This document shows, piece after piece, positions 26,515-35,080 of a DNA stretch of 64,000 nt. Under the pieces are notes generated by a model, which did no database searches, was not told the DNA's origin, and worked only from the letters and a program-made list of their open reading frames with translations. The stretch is taken from positions 1 to 64,000 of the forward strand of contig NZ_CP129964.1 of the NCBI RefSeq assembly GCF_030503675.1, in the 5' to 3' direction. The translations under genes and the position numbers were made by a program. Positions within the stretch are counted from its first letter, which is position 1; every line of letters begins with the position of its first letter. This DNA comes from Lutimonas zeaxanthinifaciens. Lineage in GTDB: Bacteria; Bacteroidota; Bacteroidia; Flavobacteriales; Flavobacteriaceae.

Positions 26515-28954
26515 TGCAGTATTAATTGTCCTGATTGGACATTTTTCTTATGCGCAAAAATGTGTAATTGTAGATAAGGACTCTGAATTTCCTATTTCCA
26601 ATGTACAGATCACCAATGAAGCACGGACGATATCCGTGGTTTCAGATCGTAACGGTATAGCTGACTTGAGTGATTTTGAGGAAATGGAACTCCTCATATT
26701 TCATCATGTGAGTTACGTTGAACTAGAGTTATTAAAAAAGCATATTAGAAAAGATTTTACAACGGTATTTCTTCAATACAAATCAGAACTGTTAAAAGAA
26801 GTTTTTCTTTCTTCTGCCATGGGTGATGTTGAAAGGAACAGAATTGCGGAGGAGGTTGCTGTTTTCTCCAGTAAGGATATTCAAAGGGCAGTACCACAGA
26901 CCTCTGCCGATATGCTGGCTGAAATCCCGGGAGTGAAAGTTCAAAAAACTCAATTTGGAGGAGGAAGCCCTGTCCTGAGAGGGATGGAAGCAAACAGGAT
27001 CCTTCTGGTTGTGGATGGGGTTCGAATGAACAATGCGATTTATCGAAAGGGCCATCTTCAAAATTCAATTACAGTAAGTCCCAGCCAGCTGGATAAAACA
27101 GAAGTAATATTTGGACCATCTTCAGTGGTTTATGGATCTGATGCCCTGGGAGGAGTAATTCATTACTATACAAGAAAGCCGGAAGTTTCAGAAAGGAACA
27201 CTGTTAATCTGGATTTTCTTGGCAGATACAGTACAGTAAATGATGAAAAAACGGTTAATGCTTCTGTTGAATTACAGTTTGAGAAAATAGCCTCATTTAC
27301 AAGTATTTCACACAGCAGCTTCGGAGACCTTAGAATGGGAGAATACAGGCCTCATGGATTCAGCAACTGGGGTCTTCAATATGAATACTCAGATAATACA
27401 AAAACATTCTATAATCCGGAACCGGTTCTGAATTCAAATCCAAATGTCCAGCGAAATGTAGGGTTTGAACAAACTGACATTCTTCAAAAGCTTTTTCTTC
27501 CTTTTGAAAACGGAAGTGACCTCATGTTTAATCTGCAATTCAGTACATCATCAGATATAAACAGGTTTGATAAGCTCACAGAAAGAAAGGACGGAAAGCT
27601 AAGATTTGCTGAATGGTATTATGGTCCACAAGATCGATTTTTATTTTCGACTCAGTACCATATCTCACCGAACAAAAAATTTATGGATATAGGTGGATTT
27701 ACTTTGGCCTATCAGAATATTAAAGAATCAAGGATCAGTCGTAAATTCGACTCTTTTGATCGATCCTCACAGTTTGAGAGAGTTCAGGTATTTAGTCTTA
27801 ATGGTGATTTTACTAAAAAGATGGCTCCCGAAATCAACCGAGATTTTGGATACGGTTTTGAGGTGGCTTACAATGACGTTAGATCGACTTCTAGAGGAGA
27901 TGTACTTCAGGTTGAGGGGAATGAAATTATTGGTGTTGAAGAAAATTTTGTGGTCCAGACCCGATATCCGGACGGAGGAAGCAGCTACCTGAGTTCGGCT
28001 GTTTACGCCAGTTACAGACAGGACCTGGGAAAGAAATCCACATTGAATACCGGGTTAAGAGTTACAAATACCATTTTAAATGCAAAATGGGTGGATACGA
28101 CCTATATCAAATTACCTGAAAGCGATATTCAATCTATGAATACGGCGGTAACTTTAACAGCAGGTTATGCTTATAAACCCAATCCCAACTGGCAGATTAA
28201 CGGAGTGTTTTCTTCAGGGTTTAGATCACCCAATATTGATGATATAGGTAAAGTAAGAGAAAAAAGAGGCGATGTAACCGTGCCCAACGCAGACTTACAA
28301 CCTGAATTTGCCTATAATTTTGAGGCAGGATTAATTAAATATTTTGATGAAAAGAAAACCTTTCTGGGCCTTACGGGTTATTATACCTTGCTAAATAATT
28401 ATATCGTAAGAGCTCCCTTCGTATTAAACGGAAGCTCTCAGATCATTTACGATGGAGAACTTTCAAATGTCGTTGCAAATGTAAATAAAGGGAATGCCTA
28501 TTTGATAGGAGGAACCCTGACCTTTAAAGGACAACTTACGAATACCTGGAATACCAGAACGACGATAACTTATACCGAAGGCAATACCTATGACACAAAA
28601 GAACCGCTTTCTTCAATTCCTCCATTGTTTGGCAGAGTTGAGTTTAATTATGTAAGAAACCGTGTCGAAACAGGAGTAAATATGGTATTTAACGGGATCA
28701 AAAAAGCGGAGGATTACAACCTGTCTGAGGGAATTGATAATATTGAGCAAACGCCCTTCTTGATCGATCAGGATACCTACTACGGAAGCCCGCCGTGGTA
28801 CACGCTGAATTATTACATGAGGTTCAAGACCTCGAAGTATGTGGATCTGCTAATTAACGTAGACAATATTATGGATCATCATTATAAAGAATTCGCTTCG
28901 GCGATAAGTGCCCCGGGACGAAACTTTTCTTTCACAGTTATCGGAAATTTTTAG
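26501..28954 (+). CDS. TonB-dependent outer-membrane receptor, heme/transferrin-receptor type
   Basis: An 817-residue TonB-dependent receptor. A signal peptide (MKFLNAVLIV to SYAQ) precedes a short CarboxypepD-like N-terminal domain (about 20-95). The plug domain (about 115-225) has 'EIPGVKVQKTQFGGGSPVLR' and 'GMEANRILLVVDGVRMNNAI', and is followed by the barrel. The plug wording and the barrel segment 'SSGFRSPNIDDIGKVRE' (about 570-586) resemble the hemoglobin/heme receptor branch found widely in Flavobacteriia. The ligand is inferred only from this resemblance; siderophores are possible. It ends in an amphipathic strand with a terminal Phe. The overlap with recO suggests the porZ-recO-receptor genes are read together. 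Confidence 0.85.
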   Translation: MKFLNAVLIVLIGHFSYAQKCVIVDKDSEFPISNVQITNEARTISVVSDRNGIADLSDFEEMELLIFHHVSYVELELLKKHIRKDFTTVFLQYKSELLKEVFLSSAMGDVERNRIAEEVAVFSSKDIQRAVPQTSADMLAEIPGVKVQKTQFGGGSPVLRGMEANRILLVVDGVRMNNAIYRKGHLQNSITVSPSQLDKTEVIFGPSSVVYGSDALGGVIHYYTRKPEVSERNTVNLDFLGRYSTVNDEKTVNASVELQFEKIASFTSISHSSFGDLRMGEYRPHGFSNWGLQYEYSDNTKTFYNPEPVLNSNPNVQRNVGFEQTDILQKLFLPFENGSDLMFNLQFSTSSDINRFDKLTERKDGKLRFAEWYYGPQDRFLFSTQYHISPNKKFMDIGGFTLAYQNIKESRISRKFDSFDRSSQFERVQVFSLNGDFTKKMAPEINRDFGYGFEVAYNDVRSTSRGDVLQVEGNEIIGVEENFVVQTRYPDGGSSYLSSAVYASYRQDLGKKSTLNTGLRVTNTILNAKWVDTTYIKLPESDIQSMNTAVTLTAGYAYKPNPNWQINGVFSSGFRSPNIDDIGKVREKRGDVTVPNADLQPEFAYNFEAGLIKYFDEKKTFLGLTGYYTLLNNYIVRAPFVLNGSSQIIYDGELSNVVANVNKGNAYLIGGTLTFKGQLTNTWNTRTTITYTEGNTYDTKEPLSSIPPLFGRVEFNYVRNRVETGVNMVFNGIKKAEDYNLSEGIDNIEQTPFLIDQDTYYGSPPWYTLNYYMRFKTSKYVDLLINVDNIMDHHYKEFASAISAPGRNFSFTVIGNF

Positions 28955-28964
28955 AGCATTTCTA

Positions 28965-28984
28965 TGATTTCATCGAGGAAATCA
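28965..28984. terminator. Weak hairpin between convergent genes
   Basis: TGATTTC (28965-28971) pairs with GAAATCA (28978-28984) around a 6-base loop, followed on the plus strand by CTTTTA. Short and A/T rich, so only a weak terminator candidate. Confidence 0.3.
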
Positions 28985-28987
28985 CTT

Positions 28988-29590
28988 TTACTCATAAACA
29001 CGAATAATCTCTCCGTTACCTTTTCCTTCAAGGCTCCTTGCGTAGGCATTTACTACTTTATACATGGGAACAGGATTATGGCCCGGAAAGAAATCTTTAT
29101 ATTTTACATAGGCATCTTGCACGACACCAGAAGCCACAACATTGATTCGTAGTTCGTTTTCGATTTCTAGAGCCACAGCTTTTACAAAGCTGTGAAGCGC
29201 TCCGTTTACCATTGCCGCGCTGCTGGTTTTGATCACAGGGTCATCTGCCAGAATTCCGGTGGTTAGAGTGATTGAACCTTTGGACCTTAAATAGTGCTGA
29301 GCGATCCTGACAAGGTTTACCTGGCCCATTAATTTACTTTTGATCCCGATATAGAAGTCTTCTTCAGACAGATCCTTAAAATCGTCCCATTTTGCTTCTC
29401 CCGCCACACAAATTATGGAATCTAGTGAAGGAATAGATTCCAGAACCTCTTTAATCGATTCTATATCTGTTAAATCGAGTAAAAAATCTCCATTATTTCT
29501 TCCTGCCACAAGCACCTCGTGTCTTTCCTCGAAATGCTCGACCAGTCTTGTTCCGATGGTTCCATTTCCTCCGATAATCAGGATTTTCAT
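28988..29590 (-). CDS. Atypical short-chain dehydrogenase/reductase (Lin1944-like)
   Basis: A 200-residue Rossmann-fold protein. The nucleotide loop is GGNGTIGTRL (residues 7-16) and the 'AGR' after beta-2 suggests NADP(H) binding. The C-terminal 'ELRINVVASGVV' (about 146-157) is a classical SDR element. The catalytic YxxxK is missing: the equivalent stretch reads 'TSSAAMVNGALHSFVKA' with no Tyr. This matches, from memory, the Lin1944-like SDR subgroup of unknown function that lacks normal active-site residues. A real catalytic role is therefore uncertain. It is followed by no obvious partner gene. Confidence 0.82.
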   Translation of the reverse strand: MKILIIGGNGTIGTRLVEHFEERHEVLVAGRNNGDFLLDLTDIESIKEVLESIPSLDSIICVAGEAKWDDFKDLSEEDFYIGIKSKLMGQVNLVRIAQHYLRSKGSITLTTGILADDPVIKTSSAAMVNGALHSFVKAVALEIENELRINVVASGVVQDAYVKYKDFFPGHNPVPMYKVVNAYARSLEGKGNGEIIRVYE

Positions 29591-29629
29591 ATGTTTTGTT
29601 TTTAATGAATTGAAATCGTAAAAATAGGC

Positions 29630-31036
29630 TCAGTTAATTGCTTGTTTAATAAACTGTTCTTTCCCACTTAAAGGTATGTACCACACGTTTTTATCCAGAT
29701 CTACTGCTCCCTGCATTTCTTCAGTTACAACCTGATCCACAATGGAAGCTCCCGTTTCTGCCATATTTTCAAAGGTGTCAAGACCATTATCGGGAAAATT
29801 TTGTCTTGTTCTATGAATGTTAAATTTATTGGAAAACTTCTGATCAAAAGCTTTTTCAATACCCTCTTTACCTATGATAAAGCCCAGCAGGCCACCCCAT
29901 GTGGCTGTTGGATTATCTGAATCCCATCCGCACAATGCTCCTATTTTGATGGTTTCAACAAGATCGCCCTCCCCATAAAAAAGACTAACAATGCTTGCCG
30001 CAAAGTTGATTCCTGCGGCAAAACATCCGTTACAATACAGATTTCTTGAAGTCAGGTCATATCCATCTTTTTCCTCCACCTGGTATCTTTGATATAGTGC
30101 GTCTCTGGCTTCTTCCCAAGTGGATCCTTCCTGATATTTAGACTGAACAAAGTCAAACATTTTTGCCGAATAAGAATTTTCCGGCAGCCTTTTCCTTGCC
30201 TCATTTGCCATCCAATTGATTTGATCTTTAATTTCGAGTTCCGGATCCGTGGCAGAGGCCAAAGAGTACATGATCACGTAAAATTCAGAAATCCAGGCAG
30301 CATCTTCACGAGCCGTTACTCGTATCGGAAGCGCTGACATTCTGAGTGCGACATCAGGCCGTGCAGGAGCAAACAGGCCAAATATTTCCGTTGTTAATTG
30401 CGCGTCGATCATCATGTAATTCTCATTATTTTCAGGAGAACTTGTTTCGGGTGGTAAAACCCCTTCTTTCATCAGGTCGAAAGCTGTTTGATTGGAAACC
30501 CAAAGAAAGTTTTCTTCTTCAGCTTTTATATGTTTTAACCATCCGTCTCGTATTTGTTCAGCATTTAGTACCGGAGCTTTATTTGAGTGAATCAGGTGCT
30601 GGTACATATATTCAATATCTGTATCGTCATCTGCTCCCCATACGCTATCCTCACCAATAAGGATAAAATCTATGGTGGGAGATAATTGACTTGGAATTCC
30701 TTCCCCCCAAATGCTAGGCTGGTCTGGTTGTCCCCAATCTTTACGGGTGTAGAAGTTACCGGTTTTTATATCGCCTATATTACCAATTTTATCCATTTCG
30801 GTGATCAAACCCGTCCAGTTCGCAATGCACTGGCCCAACCAGAAACCATAAAGCCGATCTTTGTAATCTTCTCTTGAAATAACCAGATCACCGGGTTTAG
30901 GATCGTAATCTGATTCGGAGATATGGCCTTCTTTTGTCTTCACTTCCTTTTCCGCTGAATTCTCTTTGTTGCCTGAATTACAGGAGTTCAGAAAAAGAAA
31001 ACCCATTACAATTAAAAGAGATAAAATTTGTTTCAT
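29630..31036 (-). CDS. ADP-ribosylglycohydrolase-family lipoprotein
   Basis: A 468-residue exported lipoprotein: a signal peptide ends in the lipobox 'LFLNSC' (Cys about 19), and the body is an ADP-ribosylglycohydrolase (ARH/DraG) fold. The metal-binding blocks are recognisable: 'EDYKDRLYGFWLGQCIAN' (about 55-72) for the opening helix, 'WGADDDTDIEYMY' (about 132-144), and the late 'CGWDSDNPTATWGGLLGFII' (about 375-394), where the family has GxDxDTxxAxxG. The usual Thr after the last Asp is Asn (DSDN). Envelope location is unlike cytoplasmic DraG, so it may act on an extracytoplasmic glycoside or nucleotide; the substrate is unknown. Confidence 0.82.
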   Translation of the reverse strand: MKQILSLLIVMGFLFLNSCNSGNKENSAEKEVKTKEGHISESDYDPKPGDLVISREDYKDRLYGFWLGQCIANWTGLITEMDKIGNIGDIKTGNFYTRKDWGQPDQPSIWGEGIPSQLSPTIDFILIGEDSVWGADDDTDIEYMYQHLIHSNKAPVLNAEQIRDGWLKHIKAEEENFLWVSNQTAFDLMKEGVLPPETSSPENNENYMMIDAQLTTEIFGLFAPARPDVALRMSALPIRVTAREDAAWISEFYVIMYSLASATDPELEIKDQINWMANEARKRLPENSYSAKMFDFVQSKYQEGSTWEEARDALYQRYQVEEKDGYDLTSRNLYCNGCFAAGINFAASIVSLFYGEGDLVETIKIGALCGWDSDNPTATWGGLLGFIIGKEGIEKAFDQKFSNKFNIHRTRQNFPDNGLDTFENMAETGASIVDQVVTEEMQGAVDLDKNVWYIPLSGKEQFIKQAIN

Positions 31037-31057
31037 TACACAAGATTTTTTCTATTC

Positions 31058-31065
31058 CAAATGTA
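31058..31065 (-). promoter_or_regulatory. -7 promoter element of the ADP-ribosylglycohydrolase gene
   Basis: Reads TACATTTG on the minus strand, an exact TAnnTTTG match, 21 bases before the ATG. Confidence 0.5.
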
Positions 31066-31137
31066 TGGGTTTTTAAGCTTAATCCCATCTTTCAAAATAC
31101 CAAAAGAGGATGATTTCCAAAGGTCAACACCCTTTGA

Positions 31138-32502
31138 TTATTTAGGTTTGATATTCTGATTTACTCTAAAAAGGTTGTCTGGATCATATTTGCCTTTGAT
31201 TTCGACCAGGCGCTCATAGTTTTGGCCATAGCTGTCTTTGACCCTGTCATGTCCTTCATCCATCATAAAGTTTGTATAGGCTCCTCCTGATGAATAGGGA
31301 TGTAAGGCCTCCTGATAACTCTTTGCCCAGGCTGTTAGTTCCTCTGCTTTAGCCGGGTCTGGATCAACTCCAACAAAAACTCCGGCATACTTTGCATGTC
31401 GGTATGCCCATGGGGTATCCTCTGGCCCAGGTCTGCTGGCAGCTCCACTTATAGGATACAAGTGCATTTGTGACAATGGTGTTGGTATACTTGAGCCATA
31501 TTTTTTGTGCTCTGCACGAGCCTCAGGGCCAAGATCAGTAAAAAAGTCCGCCCTCCAATACCACTGCATTCCGGATGGCATGAGTCCGTCAAACAAAGTT
31601 TGAACAGAAGGATATGGCATTTCTCCCACATGATTGAAAATCGGGTTTTTATCGATCACGGGTTGGAAGAGTTCCTCAAATTTGTCCGGGTCCCCAACGT
31701 AGCACCATACAATTCCACAGAATTGTTTCATGTGCAACTCTTCAGGGAACGGAGGCCCCGGTATTATCATCGTGGCAATAAAACCATTCAATTCTTCCGG
31801 AACATCATGAATAAAGTTATGGTACCACTCCATTATTTCCTCGGTCTTTTCGATGGGCCATAAGGTTGGTCCTCCAATAACAGTTTTAACGGGGTGCGCC
31901 TGAAATTTGAAGGAGGTCACAATGCCAAAATTTCCGCCACCTCCTCTGATGGCCCAGTATAGGTCCGAATTCTGAGATTCATTGACCGTAACAAAAGAGC
32001 CGTCAGCAAGAACCATATCGGCTTCCAGCAAGTTGTCGATAGTGAGCCCAAATTTTCTAGAAAGGTGACCTACACCTCCACCAAGAGTAAGGCCTCCTAC
32101 ACCTGTTGTGGAGATAATTCCTGCCGGAACTGCAAGTCCAAAAGGATGAGTCGCATGATCAACTTCTCCCCAGAGGTTTCCGCCCCCAACACGAACCGTA
32201 TTATTCTTTGTATCGACACGAACGAATTTTATTCCTGATAAGTCGATCACAAGGCCATCATCGCAAATGCCTAGTCCACCACCGTTGTGGCCACCACCTC
32301 TTATCGCTATAAGCAAGTTATTTTCTCTTCCATAGTTCACACAGGAAATGACATCTGCAACGTCTACGCATTTTACGATCATTCCGGGTTTTTTGTCTAT
32401 CATTGCGTTATAGACTTTGCGCGATTCTTCATAACCTGTATCCTGAGGGAGAATAACCTCTCCTCGAATACTGTTCTTAAATAATTCAAAATTAGATTCC
32501 AT
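31138..32502 (-). CDS. FAD-linked oxidase, berberine-bridge-enzyme-like
   Basis: A 454-residue cytoplasmic flavoprotein of the PCMH/FAD_binding_4 plus BBE superfamily, related to 6-hydroxynicotine oxidase and glucooligosaccharide oxidase. The FAD loop 'AIRGGGHNGGGLG' (about 67-79) contains the His that carries the 8alpha-histidyl FAD bond. The second site used for a 6-S-cysteinyl bond reads 'STTGVGGLTLGGGVGHLSRK' and has no Cys, so a single covalent link is expected. The BBE C-terminus is seen as 'NYERLVEIKGKYDPDNLFRV' (about 428-447). No signal peptide. The substrate cannot be told; it belongs to a minus-strand metabolic stretch. Confidence 0.88.
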   Translation of the reverse strand: MESNFELFKNSIRGEVILPQDTGYEESRKVYNAMIDKKPGMIVKCVDVADVISCVNYGRENNLLIAIRGGGHNGGGLGICDDGLVIDLSGIKFVRVDTKNNTVRVGGGNLWGEVDHATHPFGLAVPAGIISTTGVGGLTLGGGVGHLSRKFGLTIDNLLEADMVLADGSFVTVNESQNSDLYWAIRGGGGNFGIVTSFKFQAHPVKTVIGGPTLWPIEKTEEIMEWYHNFIHDVPEELNGFIATMIIPGPPFPEELHMKQFCGIVWCYVGDPDKFEELFQPVIDKNPIFNHVGEMPYPSVQTLFDGLMPSGMQWYWRADFFTDLGPEARAEHKKYGSSIPTPLSQMHLYPISGAASRPGPEDTPWAYRHAKYAGVFVGVDPDPAKAEELTAWAKSYQEALHPYSSGGAYTNFMMDEGHDRVKDSYGQNYERLVEIKGKYDPDNLFRVNQNIKPK

Positions 32503-32633
32503 AGGTTTGATAGTTAAATTAGTATTGGTGTTTTGATAGCTATAATCTCCTAAAGTTACTATTTATATACGAAAATCGATGCCATATTTTGATCAAATTA
32601 TGATTTAATCAACTCATTTCATGTAACTTATTA

Positions 32634-33383
32634 CTAAAATAACCAGGGAAACAGCGCTTTTCTCTCTGCTGGATAGTCAGAAAATTGAGATTTATACCAT
32701 TGGTGATGTTTAGTGGCTCTGGGTATGAGGTTGGCACAGGTCCAGACCAGAAAAGTCAAGGCAGGAAGGTTCCATGCCATGATTGCAAACCCGCCCCATT
32801 GAAGAAGTTCCCCAAAAAGATTAGGGCAGGATACATACTTAAAGAGAAATCCCTTTGGAATCTTGTAGCCTGTTTCCTTGGGTTTTCTAAGATGGATTAA
32901 TTTATGATCGCTGATCTGATTAATTATGAATCCTGTCAGAAAAAAAGTGATGCCCAGATAGAACTTCCAATCAGAAAAGGCTGTTTCTGAGTAGGTTTCA
33001 AAACGAGCAAGATAATAACCGTTTAATCCGGCATTGATCAGGTTAAAAAAGATAGCTGAGGCAACTATAATGAAAGGCATTTTTTTACCTTTTGTTCTTA
33101 TCCGCATTGGAAAGATGAATGTCCTGTTAAAATAGTGAACTAACCATAGGATTGAGAGCATTGAAGCGAAGGAACTTTGATCTGAACTGAGATAAAAATA
33201 GAGAATGATCAAAAAAGAAGGAACTTCCATAAGAACCCAACCTGCCTTATTGGAAATTTGAGGTCCCCAACCCGATTTGGTATGTCTCCCGTAAGGAGCG
33301 GTTACAAATTGGAGGAGAATAAACGTAGCTACACCCACAGCTATCCATATCCAGCAAATTGTATATAAGGTAGCTAAAGTCAT
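32634..33383 (-). CDS. Steroid 5-alpha-reductase-family (SRD5A C-terminal) membrane protein
   Basis: A 249-residue polytopic membrane protein of about six helices. The second half carries the 3-oxo-5-alpha-steroid 4-dehydrogenase signature: 'TGYKIPKGFLFKYVSCPNLF' (about 171-190), 'GELLQWGGFAIM' and the final 'RATKHHQWYKSQFSDYP' (about 223-239). Known members reduce a carbon-carbon double bond in steroids, polyprenols or enoyl-CoA using NADPH. The N-terminal 'APYGRHTKSGWGP' is also typical. Its ATG overlaps the stop of the upstream 3beta-HSD-like gene by 4 bases, showing translational coupling, so both enzymes probably act on the same lipid. Confidence 0.85.
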   Translation of the reverse strand: MTLATLYTICWIWIAVGVATFILLQFVTAPYGRHTKSGWGPQISNKAGWVLMEVPSFLIILYFYLSSDQSSFASMLSILWLVHYFNRTFIFPMRIRTKGKKMPFIIVASAIFFNLINAGLNGYYLARFETYSETAFSDWKFYLGITFFLTGFIINQISDHKLIHLRKPKETGYKIPKGFLFKYVSCPNLFGELLQWGGFAIMAWNLPALTFLVWTCANLIPRATKHHQWYKSQFSDYPAERKALFPWLF

Positions 33384-34381
33384 TTGATGTTATTTTCTTG
33401 AAACCAGGTAATTAGAGCTTCCACACTTTCTTTGACTGGTCTGCTGGAATGCCCCAATTCTTTCTGAGCTTTAATACAATTCATATTCTTTGGAGCATTT
33501 TTCAAAGTCATTAGGCTTTCTTTGTTAACCGGCCATCTAAGTGGAAACAATTTATCATAAAAATTGATCACAGGCAATAGCTTTAAAAGAAGGTTTACAG
33601 AAAGAACAGGGATTGTTTTTTTTGGGTTGGCTATTTTAGACAATTCCCTGAGGGTTATATAATGACCGCCTGTCAAATAAACAGAGCCTTTGGTTGCTTT
33701 AGTAAGGCTATTCTCAATTGTTTTGCAAAGATCTCTTACATCTACCATATTATACCCACCACTGGTAATGAAGGGGAGTTCACCCCGATGCATATCGAGT
33801 ATGGTACGGCCAAACCTCGAAATTTGAGGATCTTCGGGCCCAAGAATGGCTGTTGGCCTGAGGATATAAGCATCAAGCTTTTTTTGATCAACATAGTCAA
33901 GCACCAATTCTTCGGCTCTGGCCTTGGTCCAGGCATAATAAAAAGACTTATCCTCTCTATAAGGCCTGCTTTCGTCAAAAATTTCGCGCCCTGTTACATC
34001 TTCAGTTGCCGTTGAGGAACTAATGTACGCGAATCGGATATCTGAGTTTAAACAACAATTTAAAAGATTTCTGGTACCCTCTACGTTTACGCGGTAGATC
34101 AAATCGTGATTTCCTTCTCCAACCGATATGGCGCTGGCACAATGGACCAGATAATTGCAGTCCTGTATCAACTTCGACAAGCTGTCAAGGCTTAATAGAT
34201 CTCCCTGAACCCAATCCAGTTGAGGATGCGACCAGGGTGTTGTGCCTTTCCTAATCAGTGCTTTTACCCTGAAATTTCTATCGAGGAGGTGTTTTATCAG
34301 GTTTGTTCCTAAATGCCCTGTTGACCCCGTAACAGCAACTGTTTTGTGGGGTAATTTATTCATTTTTGTTTTCGTCTCCAT
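33380..34381 (-). CDS. NAD-dependent epimerase/3-beta-hydroxysteroid dehydrogenase-like
   Basis: A 333-residue extended-SDR enzyme with the Rossmann loop 'VTGSTGHLGTNLIKHLLD' (about 17-34) and the catalytic Tyr/Lys in 'SFYYAWTKARAEELVLDYVD' (about 145-164, Y-x3-K). 'AYILRPTAILGPEDPQISRF' (about 171-190) is the substrate-side signature shared with dihydroflavonol reductases and 3beta-HSDs. It would oxidise or reduce a hydroxyl group on an isoprenoid, steroid or other lipid. It ends in a 4-base overlap with the steroid 5-alpha-reductase-like gene, which supports a lipid ring or polyprenol substrate; exact chemistry is inference. Confidence 0.85.
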   Translation of the reverse strand: METKTKMNKLPHKTVAVTGSTGHLGTNLIKHLLDRNFRVKALIRKGTTPWSHPQLDWVQGDLLSLDSLSKLIQDCNYLVHCASAISVGEGNHDLIYRVNVEGTRNLLNCCLNSDIRFAYISSSTATEDVTGREIFDESRPYREDKSFYYAWTKARAEELVLDYVDQKKLDAYILRPTAILGPEDPQISRFGRTILDMHRGELPFITSGGYNMVDVRDLCKTIENSLTKATKGSVYLTGGHYITLRELSKIANPKKTIPVLSVNLLLKLLPVINFYDKLFPLRWPVNKESLMTLKNAPKNMNCIKAQKELGHSSRPVKESVEALITWFQENNIK

Positions 34382-34461
34382 TTCAAAATGGTACTACCTT
34401 GCTCTTTAAAATTTTCAATGAATTGTTTAATCGGATATAAGGTCAAAGGTTCGTCTCAAAT

Positions 34462-35067
34462 TCAGAATTCAAATGTTTTACAAGGAAAATTATCATCGTC
34501 GAACATGACCTGAGCATGTCCGCTTGGGGCATCGTAGGGAGCTTTCTCGAGTAGAGAAGGATTACCTGGATAAGATCCATCTTTAAATGCTAGTTCTTTG
34601 AAAACTCCACCGTCCCGCACAAGAACTAAGGACCACCCATTTGTTTTAGTTGGTTCAACAAATATAGGCGCTCGTGTTACTGTAAATTTTGTGATGATCT
34701 CGCCATATTTGTCCAAAAGCAGAAAGGTACACCCTCCGGAACCACAGAAATATGACCCCATAAAACGCACAAAAATCTCTTCATTGCCATCGTCATTGAG
34801 ATCTGTTTTATAAAATTGAAACTTCCTGTCACTAGGCTGCAGGAATTCTTGCTCATCTTTTAGGTATTCGAGCGAAAGAAAATTTTTTAAATTATTGGCA
34901 GTTTGCTCGTCGGTCGATTGGCGAACGTAAGTTGATTGTATCTGATTCTTTTTATCAGTTTTTACAATTGAATCGATAGTTTCCGGGTTAGATTGAACTT
35001 TTTGTTTCGATTCATTTTTACAAGAAAAAATCGCTAGGATTAATAAAAGAAAAAAAATATTTTTCAT
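34462..35067 (-). CDS. Hypothetical lipoprotein with EF-hand-like/Cys motif
   Basis: A 201-residue lipoprotein: a signal peptide ends in 'AIFSCKNES' (Cys about 16). A Ser/Thr/Gln-rich linker (about 20-60) is followed by a globular domain with an FG-GAP/EF-hand-like acidic loop 'KTDLNDDGNEEIFV' (about 88-101) and a Cys pair in 'SYFCGSGGCTFLLLDK' (about 105-120). I do not recognise a named family with certainty, although the combination recurs in proteobacterial and Bacteroidota exported proteins. lpxD lies 13 bases upstream of its stop-side neighbour, so shared transcription is possible. Confidence 0.7.
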   Translation of the reverse strand: MKNIFFLLLILAIFSCKNESKQKVQSNPETIDSIVKTDKKNQIQSTYVRQSTDEQTANNLKNFLSLEYLKDEQEFLQPSDRKFQFYKTDLNDDGNEEIFVRFMGSYFCGSGGCTFLLLDKYGEIITKFTVTRAPIFVEPTKTNGWSLVLVRDGGVFKELAFKDGSYPGNPSLLEKAPYDAPSGHAQVMFDDDNFPCKTFEF

Positions 35068-35080
35068 AATTGTGGTTTTC

